This document shows positions 28,102-37,946 of a stretch of 64,000 nucleotides of DNA, piece after piece. The translations under genes were made by a program, and so were the position numbers. This stretch comes from Alkalimarinus alittae (GTDB taxonomy: Bacteria; Pseudomonadota; Gammaproteobacteria; Pseudomonadales; Oleiphilaceae): contig NZ_CP100390.1 of NCBI RefSeq assembly GCF_026016465.1, forward strand, positions 2,456,001-2,520,000, written 5' to 3'. How positions within the stretch are numbered: the stretch's first letter is position 1; every line of letters begins with the position of its first letter. Below the pieces are notes generated by a model. That model had not been told where the DNA came from, searched no databases, and saw nothing but the letters and a program-made list of their open reading frames with translations.

Positions 28102-28734
28102 CTACGCTCTTTTATCAAGTACTGAATCGATTAAACCGTATTCTACAGCGGCATTTCCATCCATAAAGTTATCACGATCTGTATCTTTAGCAATAGTTTC
28201 CATATCTTGACCTGTATGGCCAGCCAAAACTCTGTTTAATTTTTCGCGAATAGTCAGTATTTCTTTTGTGTGAATCTCAATATCAGTAGCCTGCCCCTGA
28301 TACCCACCTAAAGGCTGATGAATCATCATTCGTGAATGCGGAAGACAGTAACGCTTACCTTTAGCACCACCGGTTAACAAAAGCGCACCCATGCTTGCCG
28401 CTTGACCTATACACATAGTGGATACGTCAGGCTTAATAAACTGCATTGTGTCATAAATAGACATCCCAGCAGTTACTGAGCCACCTGGTGAATTTATATA
28501 TAAATGGATATCTTTGTCTGGGTTTTCCGACTCGAGGAATAGTAACTGAGCAACAACAAGGTTAGCCATATGGTCTTCTACCTGACCAACTAGAAATATA
28601 ACCCGCTCTTTAAGCAGACGGGAATAGATATCAAAAGAACGCTCCCCTCTCGCAGTTTGCTCAATAACCATAGGCACCAAAGCACTGCTTGGATCAATAC
28701 CTGAAACGTCTCCGATAATCTTTTGATTACTCAT
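28102..28734 (-). CDS. clpP: ATP-dependent Clp protease proteolytic subunit ClpP
   Basis: 210-aa serine peptidase that forms the ClpXP/ClpAP barrel. The catalytic triad is visible as Ser114 ([11 protein letters not shown]), His139 (RMMIHQP) and Asp188 (DTDRDNF). A short propeptide before residue 15 is likely removed on maturation. It lies between tig and clpX in the standard order, with 195 bp before clpX that could hold a clpX-specific promoter. Confidence 0.97.
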   Translation of the reverse strand: MSNQKIIGDVSGIDPSSALVPMVIEQTARGERSFDIYSRLLKERVIFLVGQVEDHMANLVVAQLLFLESENPDKDIHLYINSPGGSVTAGMSIYDTMQFIKPDVSTMCIGQAASMGALLLTGGAKGKRYCLPHSRMMIHQPLGGYQGQATDIEIHTKEILTIREKLNRVLAGHTGQDMETIAKDTDRDNFMDGNAAVEYGLIDSVLDKRA

Positions 28735-28795
28735 ATTTTTATAATTCCCCCAAAAAACACAAAAAAAGCGATAAAAACACTTCCCTTAAAATACA

Positions 28796-28826
28796 AAACA
28801 GCCGGATAGTCACCGGCTGTTTTAAT
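28796..28826 (-). terminator. Terminator after tig
   Basis: AAACAGCCGG (28796-28805) pairs with CCGGCTGTTT (28813-28822). It is placed about 55 bp after the tig stop and before clpP. Confidence 0.75.
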
Positions 28827-28879
28827 TTTAGCTAAATTCTAAAAATATTCAGCATTTTCTTCGTTTATTTAGATTACTA

Positions 28880-30190
28880 TTAAGCACCAGGCTGTGGAGC
28901 AGGCTTAACAGCATCTTCATAACTTACTTTTTTATCTTCTACTTTTGCCTTACCTAACACAAGCTCAACCACTTGATCTTCTAATACTACAGATTGAACC
29001 TGAGCCATCTGCTCTTGGTTACCCTTGTAATACTCAATAACCTGTTCAGGGTCTTGATAAGTGCTTGCGATCTGAGCAATCTTTTCATCAACTTTCTCAG
29101 CATCAACACTAAGGTCATTTGATTTAACGATAGCAGAAAAGATAAGACCTGTTCTAACACGCTTTTCAGCTTGATCCTTGAAAAGCTCAGCTGGCAAATC
29201 AGCAGCCTTCATTTGACCACCACCAAATTGACGTACAGCATCTTCACGCATGCGGTCAACTTCTTGATCGATCATAGCACCAGGAACATCAAACTCGTTA
29301 ACGTCAACTAATTGATCAACAATTTGCTGCTTAACCTTGTTATTAACAGCCTGAGCAAGCTCACGCTCCATGTTCTTTAAGATCTCAGCAGTAAATTTCT
29401 CTTCGTCAGCATCTTCAATGCCATACTTAGAGAAAAATTCTTGATCCATTTCTGGCAGAACCATTTCTTCAGTTGACTTAACGGTTACTGCAAACTGAGC
29501 AGCCTTACCCGCTAATTCTTTATTTTGATAATCTTCTGGGAAGGTTACATCTAATGTAAGCTCATCACCTGGCTTAGCACCAACCAACCCATCTTCAAAG
29601 CCTGGGATCATTTGACCAGAACCGATGGTAACTTTTGAGTCTACAGCGCTTCCGCCCTCAAACTCTTCGCCATCAACAGACCCTTTAAAGTCGATAGTCA
29701 ATACATCTTTTTTCTTAGCTTTACGCTTTACCGACTTTGGCGTTGCATGCTGTAGACGCAACACTTCGATCATATTTTTGATGTCAGTTTTTTTAATTTC
29801 TGCAGTTTCACGCGTAATAGAAATACCTGACATATCTGCTGGCTCAAACTCTGGGTAGATATCAAAAACAGCTACAAACTCCAGATCTTTACCATCTTCT
29901 ACTGATTTAGTTTCAAACTTAGGGTAACCAGCAGGGTTAATTTCTTCTTTTGCCAACGCCTCTACATAAGCATTGCGCATCACTTCGCCAAGAACTTCTT
30001 GACGAACGCCCTGACCGTAGCGCTTTTTAACGACGCTAAAAGGTACTTTACCTGGACGAAAACCATTAATTTTAACAGTCTTTGCCGTCTGCTGTAGACG
30101 TTTTTGTACTTCGCTTTCTACCTGCTCCGCAGGAACACCGATAGTCATGCGACGTTCGATTGAAGACGTCGTTTCAACGGAAACTTGCAT
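28880..30190 (-). CDS. tig: trigger factor
   Basis: 436-aa ribosome-associated chaperone and peptidyl-prolyl isomerase. The ribosome-binding signature FRPGKVP (GFRPGKVPFSVVKKRYG) is near residues 44-60. The FKBP-type PPIase domain is around residues 160-245 (DVLTIDFKGSVDGEEFEGG; IPGFEDGLVG). A long helical C-terminal domain follows. First gene of the tig-clpP-clpX-lon-hupB-ppiD series. Confidence 0.97.
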   Translation of the reverse strand: MQVSVETTSSIERRMTIGVPAEQVESEVQKRLQQTAKTVKINGFRPGKVPFSVVKKRYGQGVRQEVLGEVMRNAYVEALAKEEINPAGYPKFETKSVEDGKDLEFVAVFDIYPEFEPADMSGISITRETAEIKKTDIKNMIEVLRLQHATPKSVKRKAKKKDVLTIDFKGSVDGEEFEGGSAVDSKVTIGSGQMIPGFEDGLVGAKPGDELTLDVTFPEDYQNKELAGKAAQFAVTVKSTEEMVLPEMDQEFFSKYGIEDADEEKFTAEILKNMERELAQAVNNKVKQQIVDQLVDVNEFDVPGAMIDQEVDRMREDAVRQFGGGQMKAADLPAELFKDQAEKRVRTGLIFSAIVKSNDLSVDAEKVDEKIAQIASTYQDPEQVIEYYKGNQEQMAQVQSVVLEDQVVELVLGKAKVEDKKVSYEDAVKPAPQPGA

Positions 30191-30578
30191 GGAAGATCCT
30201 CGAATCTAATTTGTAATTATTACTTAAAAAGTAAAGCCTAGCCTCACCCCATCCGGGACATGAGATCACTACCAAACACCCAAGGTCAAGATATACCTTT
30301 AAAGGACACACCTAAACACCTGCAACTGCCAACGGGTTATATAATTGACAGAGAACCGAAACTCCGGAAATGCACTGACTGCGATTTCGCTAAACCACGT
30401 ATGATAAAACAGGCGATTATATTTTAAATTACCACCTAGGCACAACCTTAAAGGCGCACAAATACGCACTATAGAGAAGTATATCCCAAGAGATAATTAG
30501 AAATATAATAAATAATTGATTTTTAATAAGTTTGAGCTGAACACTCATGATTTTATTTGGAGGATACCACTCAAGGAG
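30191..30578. other. 388-bp non-coding gap between tRNA-Leu and tig
   Basis: No gene or strong RNA structure is seen here. It should contain the tig promoter and 5' leader on the minus strand. Next to the tRNA, ACCACTC/GAGTGGT (around 30566-30582) forms a 3' trailer hairpin without a T run. Confidence 0.5.
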
Positions 30579-30664
<86 letters not shown>

Positions 30665-30722
30665 TTTTTTGAGAACTATACACTAATTTCTAAATTTTAA
30701 AAGCCCTAAAAGCATTTAAAAT

Positions 30723-30798
30723 TGGGGTGGGCGACGGGGATTGAACCCGCGACCGCAGGAATCACAATCCTGAGCTCTACCAACTGAGCTACGCCCAC
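30723..30798 (-). tRNA. tRNA-His (GUG)
   Basis: 76 nt with encoded CCA. The anticodon arm is CAGGA-TTGTGAT-TCCTG, anticodon GUG. The acceptor GTGGGCG pairs with CGCCCAC, and an extra 5' G (position 30799) faces discriminator C, which is the identity feature of tRNA-His. Confidence 0.95.
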
Positions 30799-30878
30799 CA
30801 TTACTGTATTTTCTATCTTACTACCATTAACATTTATTACACTAACACTTTCTAAGATCTTGTTTCAAGCCAATTTAA

Positions 30879-30955
<77 letters not shown>

Positions 30956-31016
30956 TTAGACCCCAATCCAATAAAGACACATATGATTTTAGCTTTGATT
31001 TTTCAATCTAACTAAA

Positions 31017-31093
31017 TGGTCGGGGTAGAGAGATTCGAACTCCCGACATCCTGCTCCCAAAGCAGGCGCGCTACCAGACTGCGCTATACCCCG
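31017..31093 (-). tRNA. tRNA-Pro (UGG)
   Basis: 77 nt with encoded CCA. The acceptor CGGGGTA pairs with TACCCCG. The anticodon arm is CCTGC-TTTGGGA-GCAGG, anticodon UGG. First gene of the four-tRNA cluster on the minus strand. Confidence 0.95.
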
Positions 31094-31333
31094 TCTCGTT
31101 CTTCTGTGTCTCAACAAGATGGCGCGAATAATACAGCCGGTTTTAACATCCGTCAACCACTGTATGAATAATTATTTTATAATTTTACATCACCGTTAAC
31201 CACCCCCCTCTTAATGACATTCTTTTGTGTATAACGATTAATCAACTCTTTTTATTAAGTTGATGGCATGAGAAAATAGATCATCAGCTTTATAAACGTT
31301 TCTAAACTTTACTACACAGGCGAAGACACCCAC

Positions 31334-32188
31334 ATGAGCGCAAAACTCATTGACGGCAAAGCAATTGCCGCATCAGTCAGAAAAAAAGTAGCTATTGGAG
31401 TACAAGAACGAATCAGTAAAGGCCTTAGAGCTCCAGGCCTTGCTGTCGTACTCGTAGGCGAAGACGCAGCCTCTCAAGTCTATGTTAAGAATAAAACCAA
31501 TGCGTGCGAAGAGGTTGGATTTGAGTCTCGCTCTTACAAACTTGAATCAAATGCCACACAAGAAGAATTAGAAATCTTAGTCGACAGACTAAATGAAGAT
31601 AGAGAGATTGACGGAATACTTGTCCAACTCCCTCTCCCCAAGCACCTTAATGCAGATAAGATCCTTGAACAAATCCGCCCAGACAAAGACGTTGATGGCT
31701 TTCATCCTTTTAATCTAGGCAAGTTGGCGCAACGATTACCCCTTCTACGCCCCTGCACACCAAAAGGTATCATGACACTTCTTGAAAGCACTGGCGAAGC
31801 CATTAGAGGGAAAGATGCCATCATAGTAGGCGCGTCTAATATTGTTGGTCGCCCGATGGGACTAGAGTTATTGCTTGCAGGCTGCACAGTAACAACAACC
31901 CACCGCTTTACCCAAAACCTAGACCAAAAAGTGGCTTTGGCGGATATCGTCGTTGTCGCCGTAGGCAAACCAGGCATCGTCAAAGGTGAATGGATAAAAC
32001 CCGGTGCAATTGTCATAGATGTAGGCATTAACCGACTTGATACCGGAAAGCTCGTAGGTGATATTGAATTTGACTCAGCTAAAGAAAGAGCCGGATGGAT
32101 TACCCCTGTTCCCGGTGGCGTTGGCCCAATGACAGTTGCAACACTTATGGAAAACACACTTTACGCAGCGGATAAACTACATTCATAA
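31334..32188 (+). CDS. folD: bifunctional methylenetetrahydrofolate dehydrogenase/cyclohydrolase FolD
   Basis: 284-aa cytosolic enzyme interconverting 5,10-methylene-THF and 10-formyl-THF with NADP. The N-terminal catalytic domain contains [14 protein letters not shown] with the catalytic Lys and [12 protein letters not shown]. The Rossmann part has GRSN-type [14 protein letters not shown] and the ending [19 protein letters not shown]. Divergent from the tRNA cluster and convergent with cysS across a shared terminator. Confidence 0.97.
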   Translation: MSAKLIDGKAIAASVRKKVAIGVQERISKGLRAPGLAVVLVGEDAASQVYVKNKTNACEEVGFESRSYKLESNATQEELEILVDRLNEDREIDGILVQLPLPKHLNADKILEQIRPDKDVDGFHPFNLGKLAQRLPLLRPCTPKGIMTLLESTGEAIRGKDAIIVGASNIVGRPMGLELLLAGCTVTTTHRFTQNLDQKVALADIVVVAVGKPGIVKGEWIKPGAIVIDVGINRLDTGKLVGDIEFDSAKERAGWITPVPGGVGPMTVATLMENTLYAADKLHS

Positions 32189-32216
32189 AAATCACTCTAC
32201 GTAAAATCAACAGCTA

Positions 32217-32247
32217 TAAAAAAAGCGCCTAATTGGCGCTTTTTTTA
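32217..32247. terminator. Bidirectional terminator between folD and cysS
   Basis: AAGCGCC pairs with GGCGCTT around TAATT, flanked by A and T runs on both sides, between two converging genes. Confidence 0.9.
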
Positions 32248-32266
32248 TTCAAAAGAGATAATGTAC

Positions 32267-33673
32267 CTACCCCCTCCTCCAAACAGTTCCTTCTTTTCGG
32301 TCATCTAGAATCACCCCTTCATCCTTAAGGTAATCCCTAATTCGGTCAGACTCAGCCCAGTCTTTATTTTGTCGTGCATTTACACGATCAATAATCAATT
32401 GTTCGATCTCGGCCTCATTAATTGAATCATTACTAAACCCACTACTTGATTTAAGAAACTCCTCTGCATCTAACTGAAGAATACCTAATATTTCTCCTAG
32501 CTCACGAAGTAGTTGCGCCAATTGACCAACAGTCGCCTCTCCACTTGCTTTTGCGCGATTTAATTCTTTAACCAAATCAAACATCACCGCTAAAGCAACA
32601 GGCGTATTAAAGTCATCATTCATTGCCTTTTTAAATCTTGCTTTATACTCGTCCGCCAAAGCAAGCTCTGACACCCCACCTTCAACCGATTCAACATCCC
32701 GCAAAGCCGTATACAGTCGAGACAAAGCAGACTGCGCTTCTTTCAGGCTTTCTTCAGAATAATCAACCTGACTTCGATAATGACTAGAAACCAAAAAGTA
32801 TCTTACCACTTCTGCTGGATACCGCTCTAGCACATCACGTATGGTGAAGAAATTACCAAGAGACTTAGACATTTTCTCTTTATTAACTCGAATTGCACCT
32901 GCATGCATCCAGTAGTTAACATATTTTTTACCTGTTGCCCCTTCTGATTGAGCAATTTCATTTTCATGATGCGGAAACGGAAGATCAGGCCCACCACCAT
33001 GAATATCAAACGTATCACCTAAGCAACAAGTAGACATAGCTGAACACTCAATATGCCACCCAGGTCTGCCAGCTCCCCAAGGGCTATCCCAGCTGACCTC
33101 ATCTTTTTTAACTGATTTCCAAAGCGCAAAATCTCTAGGATCCTTCTTTGCATCTTCGACACCTATTCGTGCACCAGCAAGTAATTCTTCAGGATTCTTC
33201 TTAGATAACGCACCATACTCTGGAAATTTATCCACCGAGTAATACACATCACCATTACTAGCCGTATACGCAAAACCATTATCAATTAACTGCTGTATCA
33301 TCGAGATGATCTCAGCAATATGTGATGTGGCTTTTGGCTCAATGTCAGGCTTTTTAACGCTTAAACGTGCTTCATCTTCATGCATCGCCTCAATAAAGCG
33401 CTCAGTTAATGAGGTAAAAGACTCACCGTTTTCGTTGGCCCGATTTAAAATTTTGTCATCTATATCCGTTATATTACGCACATAAGTGACATCGTAACCC
33501 TGAGATCGCAAATAACGTACAATCACATCAAATGAGACTAGCACTCTCGCATGCCCTAAGTGGCAATAGTCATACACAGTCATGCCACACACATACATCT
33601 TTACTTTATTTTCTTCAATCGGCGTAAAGATATCTTTCTTGCGTGTTAACGTATTAAATATTTGAAGTGACAT
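32267..33673 (-). CDS. cysS: cysteinyl-tRNA synthetase
   Basis: 468-aa class I aminoacyl-tRNA synthetase that charges tRNA-Cys. The HIGH-type motif is CHLGHARV near residue 34 and KMSKS appears in EKMSKSLGNFF near residue 265. The zinc-binding residues lie at CGMTVYD, HIECSAMS and HHENE. Length is normal for the family. Confidence 0.97.
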   Translation of the reverse strand: MSLQIFNTLTRKKDIFTPIEENKVKMYVCGMTVYDYCHLGHARVLVSFDVIVRYLRSQGYDVTYVRNITDIDDKILNRANENGESFTSLTERFIEAMHEDEARLSVKKPDIEPKATSHIAEIISMIQQLIDNGFAYTASNGDVYYSVDKFPEYGALSKKNPEELLAGARIGVEDAKKDPRDFALWKSVKKDEVSWDSPWGAGRPGWHIECSAMSTCCLGDTFDIHGGGPDLPFPHHENEIAQSEGATGKKYVNYWMHAGAIRVNKEKMSKSLGNFFTIRDVLERYPAEVVRYFLVSSHYRSQVDYSEESLKEAQSALSRLYTALRDVESVEGGVSELALADEYKARFKKAMNDDFNTPVALAVMFDLVKELNRAKASGEATVGQLAQLLRELGEILGILQLDAEEFLKSSSGFSNDSINEAEIEQLIIDRVNARQNKDWAESDRIRDYLKDEGVILDDRKEGTVWRRG

Positions 33674-33794
33674 TAATCAAAACCCTAAATTAACAACAAT
33701 TACTCAGAGGCAAAGCCTCACTAATAATGAAACTAAACGTAGATGCTGGCAAATTAAGCTAGCCGCCTTTCACCAACTTCAAAAAATCAAGAAA

Positions 33795-35471
33795 CTACTT
33801 ACTTGCCCAGGTGTCTCTTAATCCAATTGTCATATTGAAGACCGGTTTGCCGGCAGCATGGTCATAACGATCAGCGACAAAGTACCCCTCACGCTCAAAC
33901 TGAAATGAGGTTTCAGCCTGACAATTAGCAACTGAAGGCTCAACAATGGCAGTTATAACCGACAAACTATCAGCATTAATATAAGTCATAAAATCCTCAT
34001 CCCCCTGATCAGGCGACTCATGATTAAACAGCCTATCGTAACGCCTGATCTCAGCAGGAACACCGTACTTTTCTGACACCCAATGAATAACGCCTCGTGG
34101 TCTTATACCCTCTGGTGCGTCATTGCCAACAGTATCCGGAATTAGAGAAGCATTAATCTGAGAAATTTCGCCACTCTCATCCTTAACCACCTCATTTGCC
34201 TTAATAATGTAAGCGCCTCTCAGGCGAACCCATTCACCCAACACTAACCGCTTAAATTTCTTTCTAGAAAGTGAGCTATCTTCGTTAAAATCACTGCGAT
34301 CAATCAAAAGCTCTCGTGTGAAAGGTAGAGTGCGCTCTCCAAGCTCTGGCTTACTAGGGTGAGACGCTGCAACCATATCCTCAACTTCACCTTCAGGGAA
34401 GTTAGTAATAACAACCTTAAGCGGATCCATTACACACATCGCCCTTGGCGCATTATCATTTAGGTCGTCTCTGATTGCTCGCTCTAGTACCGACACATCA
34501 ATGACACTATTACTTTTACTCACCGGCACCATATCGCAAAATGTTTTTAATGAAGCAGGTGTATACCCTCTTCGACGCATGCCTGAAACAGTCGGCATTC
34601 TAGGGTCATTCCAGCCATTAACAAACCCACTATCAACAAGTTGCTTGAGTTTACGTTTACTCGTAACCGTATAGTTCAAATTTAATCGGCCAAACTCATA
34701 TTGTTTAGGCTTGCTAGGAACCGGTAAATTTTCATGGAACCACTCATATAACGGTCTATGATCTTGAAACTCAAGCGTGCAAATAGAATGAGTTATACCC
34801 TCGATTGAGTCTTCTTGACCATGGGCAAAATCATAACTGGGATAAATACACCATTTATCTCCCGTCTGATGATGCGGCACCTTTCGAATTCGATAGAGTA
34901 TTGGGTCACGAAGGTTCATATTAGGGGATGCCATATCAATCTTCGCTCTAAGTACACAACTCCCCTCTTCAAGCTCACCTTTTCGCATCTTATCGATCAA
35001 CAAAAGATTTTCTTCAATTGAACGACTGCGATAAGGGCTATCTTTACCTGGTTTTGTGGCCCAACCGCGATACTCACTAGACTCTTTAGCAGACAAGTCG
35101 CAAACATACGCCTTGCCTTCTTTAATAAGATGAAGTGCCCACTCATAAAACTGGTCAAAGTATTCAGAGGCATACTTAACATCACCGCTCCACTGATAAC
35201 CCAACCAACGCACATCTTCTTTTATAGAATCAACATACTCCTGCTCTTCTTTTTCAGGATTCGTGTCATCAAACCTCAAATTGCAATCACCGCCAAACTC
35301 TTTAGCCATACCAAAGTTCAGCCAAATTGAGCGCGCATGACCAATATGGAGGTAACCATTGGGCTCAGGTGGAAAGCGGGTCACTATCTTTGACTGTTTA
35401 CCCGCCTTTACATCTTCTTCAATAATATTTCGAATAAAGTTGCTTGATGCTTTAATTTCAGAGGTAGCCAT
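33795..35471 (-). CDS. glnS: glutaminyl-tRNA synthetase
   Basis: 558-aa class I synthetase that charges tRNA-Gln. The HIGH motif is HIGHARS in PEPNGYLHIGHARS near residue 40. The KMSKS-equivalent is VTSKRKLKQL near residue 270. The C-terminal anticodon-binding beta-barrels follow. Divergent from ppiB across 237 bp. Its presence indicates direct Gln-tRNA charging, as usual for gammaproteobacteria. Confidence 0.97.
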   Translation of the reverse strand: MATSEIKASSNFIRNIIEEDVKAGKQSKIVTRFPPEPNGYLHIGHARSIWLNFGMAKEFGGDCNLRFDDTNPEKEEQEYVDSIKEDVRWLGYQWSGDVKYASEYFDQFYEWALHLIKEGKAYVCDLSAKESSEYRGWATKPGKDSPYRSRSIEENLLLIDKMRKGELEEGSCVLRAKIDMASPNMNLRDPILYRIRKVPHHQTGDKWCIYPSYDFAHGQEDSIEGITHSICTLEFQDHRPLYEWFHENLPVPSKPKQYEFGRLNLNYTVTSKRKLKQLVDSGFVNGWNDPRMPTVSGMRRRGYTPASLKTFCDMVPVSKSNSVIDVSVLERAIRDDLNDNAPRAMCVMDPLKVVITNFPEGEVEDMVAASHPSKPELGERTLPFTRELLIDRSDFNEDSSLSRKKFKRLVLGEWVRLRGAYIIKANEVVKDESGEISQINASLIPDTVGNDAPEGIRPRGVIHWVSEKYGVPAEIRRYDRLFNHESPDQGDEDFMTYINADSLSVITAIVEPSVANCQAETSFQFEREGYFVADRYDHAAGKPVFNMTIGLRDTWASK

Positions 35472-35708
35472 AGTTTTTACTTATTTCGTGCGTAATTAGT
35501 GGAAGCAGAATAGACGCTTAAATGGATTGTGGGACATTATATACAATAAAAAATAACAATACTTGGGCAGTTTTAACTTATGATCGCCCGATTTGCTTAC
35601 AAACAGCCATTTTTTTTATCTCCCATATTCACTACAATACAAAATCAACAAAAGGATGAGTACTCTCATTTTCCATATTTGGCACTAAACACAAAATAGG
35701 TAGCATCG

Positions 35709-36206
35709 ATGATTGAATTAAAGACCAACTTTGGCGACATCACTCTTGAGCTTGATTACGAAAACGCGCCCGTAACAGCCAAGAACTTCGAACAAAATGT
35801 TCGCGATGGTTTTTATAACGGCCTAATTTTTCATCGAGTGATCAGCAACTTCATGATTCAAGGCGGCGGTTTTGGCCCAGGCATGACACCACAAGAAACG
35901 AAAGCCACGATTAAAAATGAAGCTAACAACGGCTTAAGTAACTCAAATGGCACTGTTGCCATGGCTAGAACAATGGACCCACACTCTGCTTCAGCACAGT
36001 TTTTCATTAACGTGAAAGACAATGGATTCTTAGACCACACATCAGAGACAACTGAAGGCTGGGGATACGCAGTATTCGGTAAAGTAACTGACGGTATGGA
36101 CGTCGTAGAAAAAATTAAGAATGTTCAAACGACAATGGCAGCAGGCCACCAAGACGTCCCTGTAGAAGACATTGTTATCGAATCTGCTCAAGTTATCGAA
36201 GACTAG
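35709..36206 (+). CDS. ppiB: cytoplasmic peptidyl-prolyl cis-trans isomerase B (cyclophilin)
   Basis: 165-aa cyclophilin without signal peptide. Active-site blocks are visible: [17 protein letters not shown] with the catalytic Arg, [20 protein letters not shown], and [16 protein letters not shown]. It lies 8 bp upstream of lpxH, so the two are likely co-transcribed, as in related genomes. Confidence 0.96.
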   Translation: MIELKTNFGDITLELDYENAPVTAKNFEQNVRDGFYNGLIFHRVISNFMIQGGGFGPGMTPQETKATIKNEANNGLSNSNGTVAMARTMDPHSASAQFFINVKDNGFLDHTSETTEGWGYAVFGKVTDGMDVVEKIKNVQTTMAAGHQDVPVEDIVIESAQVIED

Positions 36207-36214
36207 GACGGTTA

Positions 36215-36946
36215 ATGACAACCCTATTTATCTCAGATCTTCACCTTGAGGAGAAACGCCCCGAAATTATCGAGGCGTTTTTTAACTTTCTTGATACGAA
36301 AGCGCAAGGTATTGACGCACTCTATATTCTAGGCGATTTTTTCGAGGCTTGGATTGGCGATGACGAAAATACCCCCCTGCAATTAAGCGTTAAACAAAAA
36401 CTTAAAGCGGTGAGCGAATCAGGCACTCAGCTGTTTTTAATGCACGGAAATAGAGATTTCCTCATGGGCCCGTTATTTTGTGAAGAAACCGGTGCTCAAC
36501 TCTTAGAGGACCCATCGGTCGTTAACCTTTATGGCCAAGATATACTTCTTATGCATGGTGACAGCCTTTGCACCCATGACCTCGAGTACATGAAGTTTCG
36601 GAAAAACATGAGAGATGAGCAGTGGCAAACCTTATTTTTAAAACGCAGCCTACCTGAAAGGCAGCTTGTAGCCCAGCAATTACGCACCATTAGCCAAGCT
36701 AAAAACAAAGGAAAAGCGCAAGAAATAATGGATGTCACCCCTTCCGAAGTCGTATCTTCACTAAAAAAACACGGTGTTGACATATTGATTCACGGGCATA
36801 CTCATCGACCTGCAGTTCATAAGTTTGAGATCGATAGCAAAGCGGCAAAGCGAATAGTGCTAGGTGACTGGGATAAATACGTTTGGTACATAGAAGCGAA
36901 CGACTCAGGTAAAATAGCGCTAATTAATTACCCTTTAGCGAACTAA
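36215..36946 (+). CDS. lpxH: UDP-2,3-diacylglucosamine pyrophosphatase LpxH
   Basis: 243-aa Mn-dependent metallophosphoesterase of lipid A synthesis; it cleaves UDP-2,3-diacylglucosamine to lipid X and UMP. The metal-binding motifs are all present: ISDLHLEE, LGDFFEAWIGDDE, HGNRDFL, MLHGD-type LLMHGDSLCT, and HGHTHRPAVH. It directly follows ppiB. Confidence 0.96.
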   Translation: MTTLFISDLHLEEKRPEIIEAFFNFLDTKAQGIDALYILGDFFEAWIGDDENTPLQLSVKQKLKAVSESGTQLFLMHGNRDFLMGPLFCEETGAQLLEDPSVVNLYGQDILLMHGDSLCTHDLEYMKFRKNMRDEQWQTLFLKRSLPERQLVAQQLRTISQAKNKGKAQEIMDVTPSEVVSSLKKHGVDILIHGHTHRPAVHKFEIDSKAAKRIVLGDWDKYVWYIEANDSGKIALINYPLAN

Positions 36947-37008
36947 TGCAGCGCGTTCTGGTCATGACAACGACTACCCTATAAGCGCCATGCTTTAAGG
37001 GTAGATAG

Positions 37009-37647
37009 TTACTCACCTACACCTAACCCCTCTATACATTTCTTAACCCCACTATGAAAGCGAAACTGCTCATCCTCACCCAGTATTAAGTTTTTTTCTA
37101 GATCAGCAAACTCAGCGACTCTTTCATCTATCGAACCACCCGCAGCATCTCGCGCCAACGTTAAATAATCCTGATAGTGTCGTGCTTCTGACTTAAGCAA
37201 CGATAAATAAAACTTCTTAAGAGTATCATCCAAATAAGGTGATATTTTTGCAAAGCGCTCACATGACCTAGCCTCTATAAAAGCACCGATAATAAGCACA
37301 TCAACCAACTGCCCCGGCTCGTTTTTTCTAACATACTTTCGCATCTCTCCTGCATAACGCGAAGCAGACATCCCCCTAAAAGGAATATTTCTTTTTTTCA
37401 ATATAGCCAAGACCTGCTCAAAATGGCGTAACTCTTCACGCGCTAATCTCGACATTTTAGCCTGCAAATCAAGCCTATCAGGATACCGATACATAAGGTT
37501 AATCGCTGTAGACGCCGCTTTTCTTTCACAATGAGCATGATCAATTAGCATCTTTGCTTCATTTTTGAGTGCGCACTCAACCCATTCACGCGGGGTTTCA
37601 CAAGGTAAAAAGGTATAGATTTCAGATAAATCTTGTTGATGCGACAC
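37009..37647 (-). CDS. miaE: tRNA-(ms2io6A)-hydroxylase MiaE
   Basis: 212-aa di-iron monooxygenase of the ferritin-like fold that hydroxylates 2-methylthio-N6-isopentenyl-adenosine 37 of tRNA. The carboxylate/histidine ligand pattern appears as HAHCERKAAS, REELRHFEQV, EARSCERF and EARHYQDYL. It needs O2, so it is a possible aerobiosis signal. Convergent with lpxH. Confidence 0.93.
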   Translation of the reverse strand: MSHQQDLSEIYTFLPCETPREWVECALKNEAKMLIDHAHCERKAASTAINLMYRYPDRLDLQAKMSRLAREELRHFEQVLAILKKRNIPFRGMSASRYAGEMRKYVRKNEPGQLVDVLIIGAFIEARSCERFAKISPYLDDTLKKFYLSLLKSEARHYQDYLTLARDAAGGSIDERVAEFADLEKNLILGEDEQFRFHSGVKKCIEGLGVGE

Positions 37648-37891
37648 ACACGACCTCTAGAGTTGAAAAACTAAGGGAAGACCCAATATAGATGACATTA
37701 TATTGCTTAAATATTTGATTAACCACCAAAGTACAACGGCAGACATGTACGAAAGTATGGCAACACACTTAGATTACAATCTTAACATTTTCATTCAAAT
37801 ACTGTAGAATATGGCCGCTTAAAAAAATTAAGACTGATGCATCCCAAACCTAGACGGAAACGTTGCGATTCGGATATATCAATCAACAACT

Positions 37892-37920
37892 CCCGAGATA
37901 TCTATACATAGATATCCGGG
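37892..37920 (+). promoter_or_regulatory. Leader hairpin upstream of acnB
   Basis: CCCG and GATATCTAT pair with ATAGATATC and CGGG, 13 bp with one bulged A and a tiny loop, ending 26 bp before the acnB start. There is no T run, so it is not a terminator. It may affect acnB message stability or translation. Read by eye only. Confidence 0.5.
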
Positions 37921-37946
37921 TTCAGGAACTGATGAGGGTTTAAATT

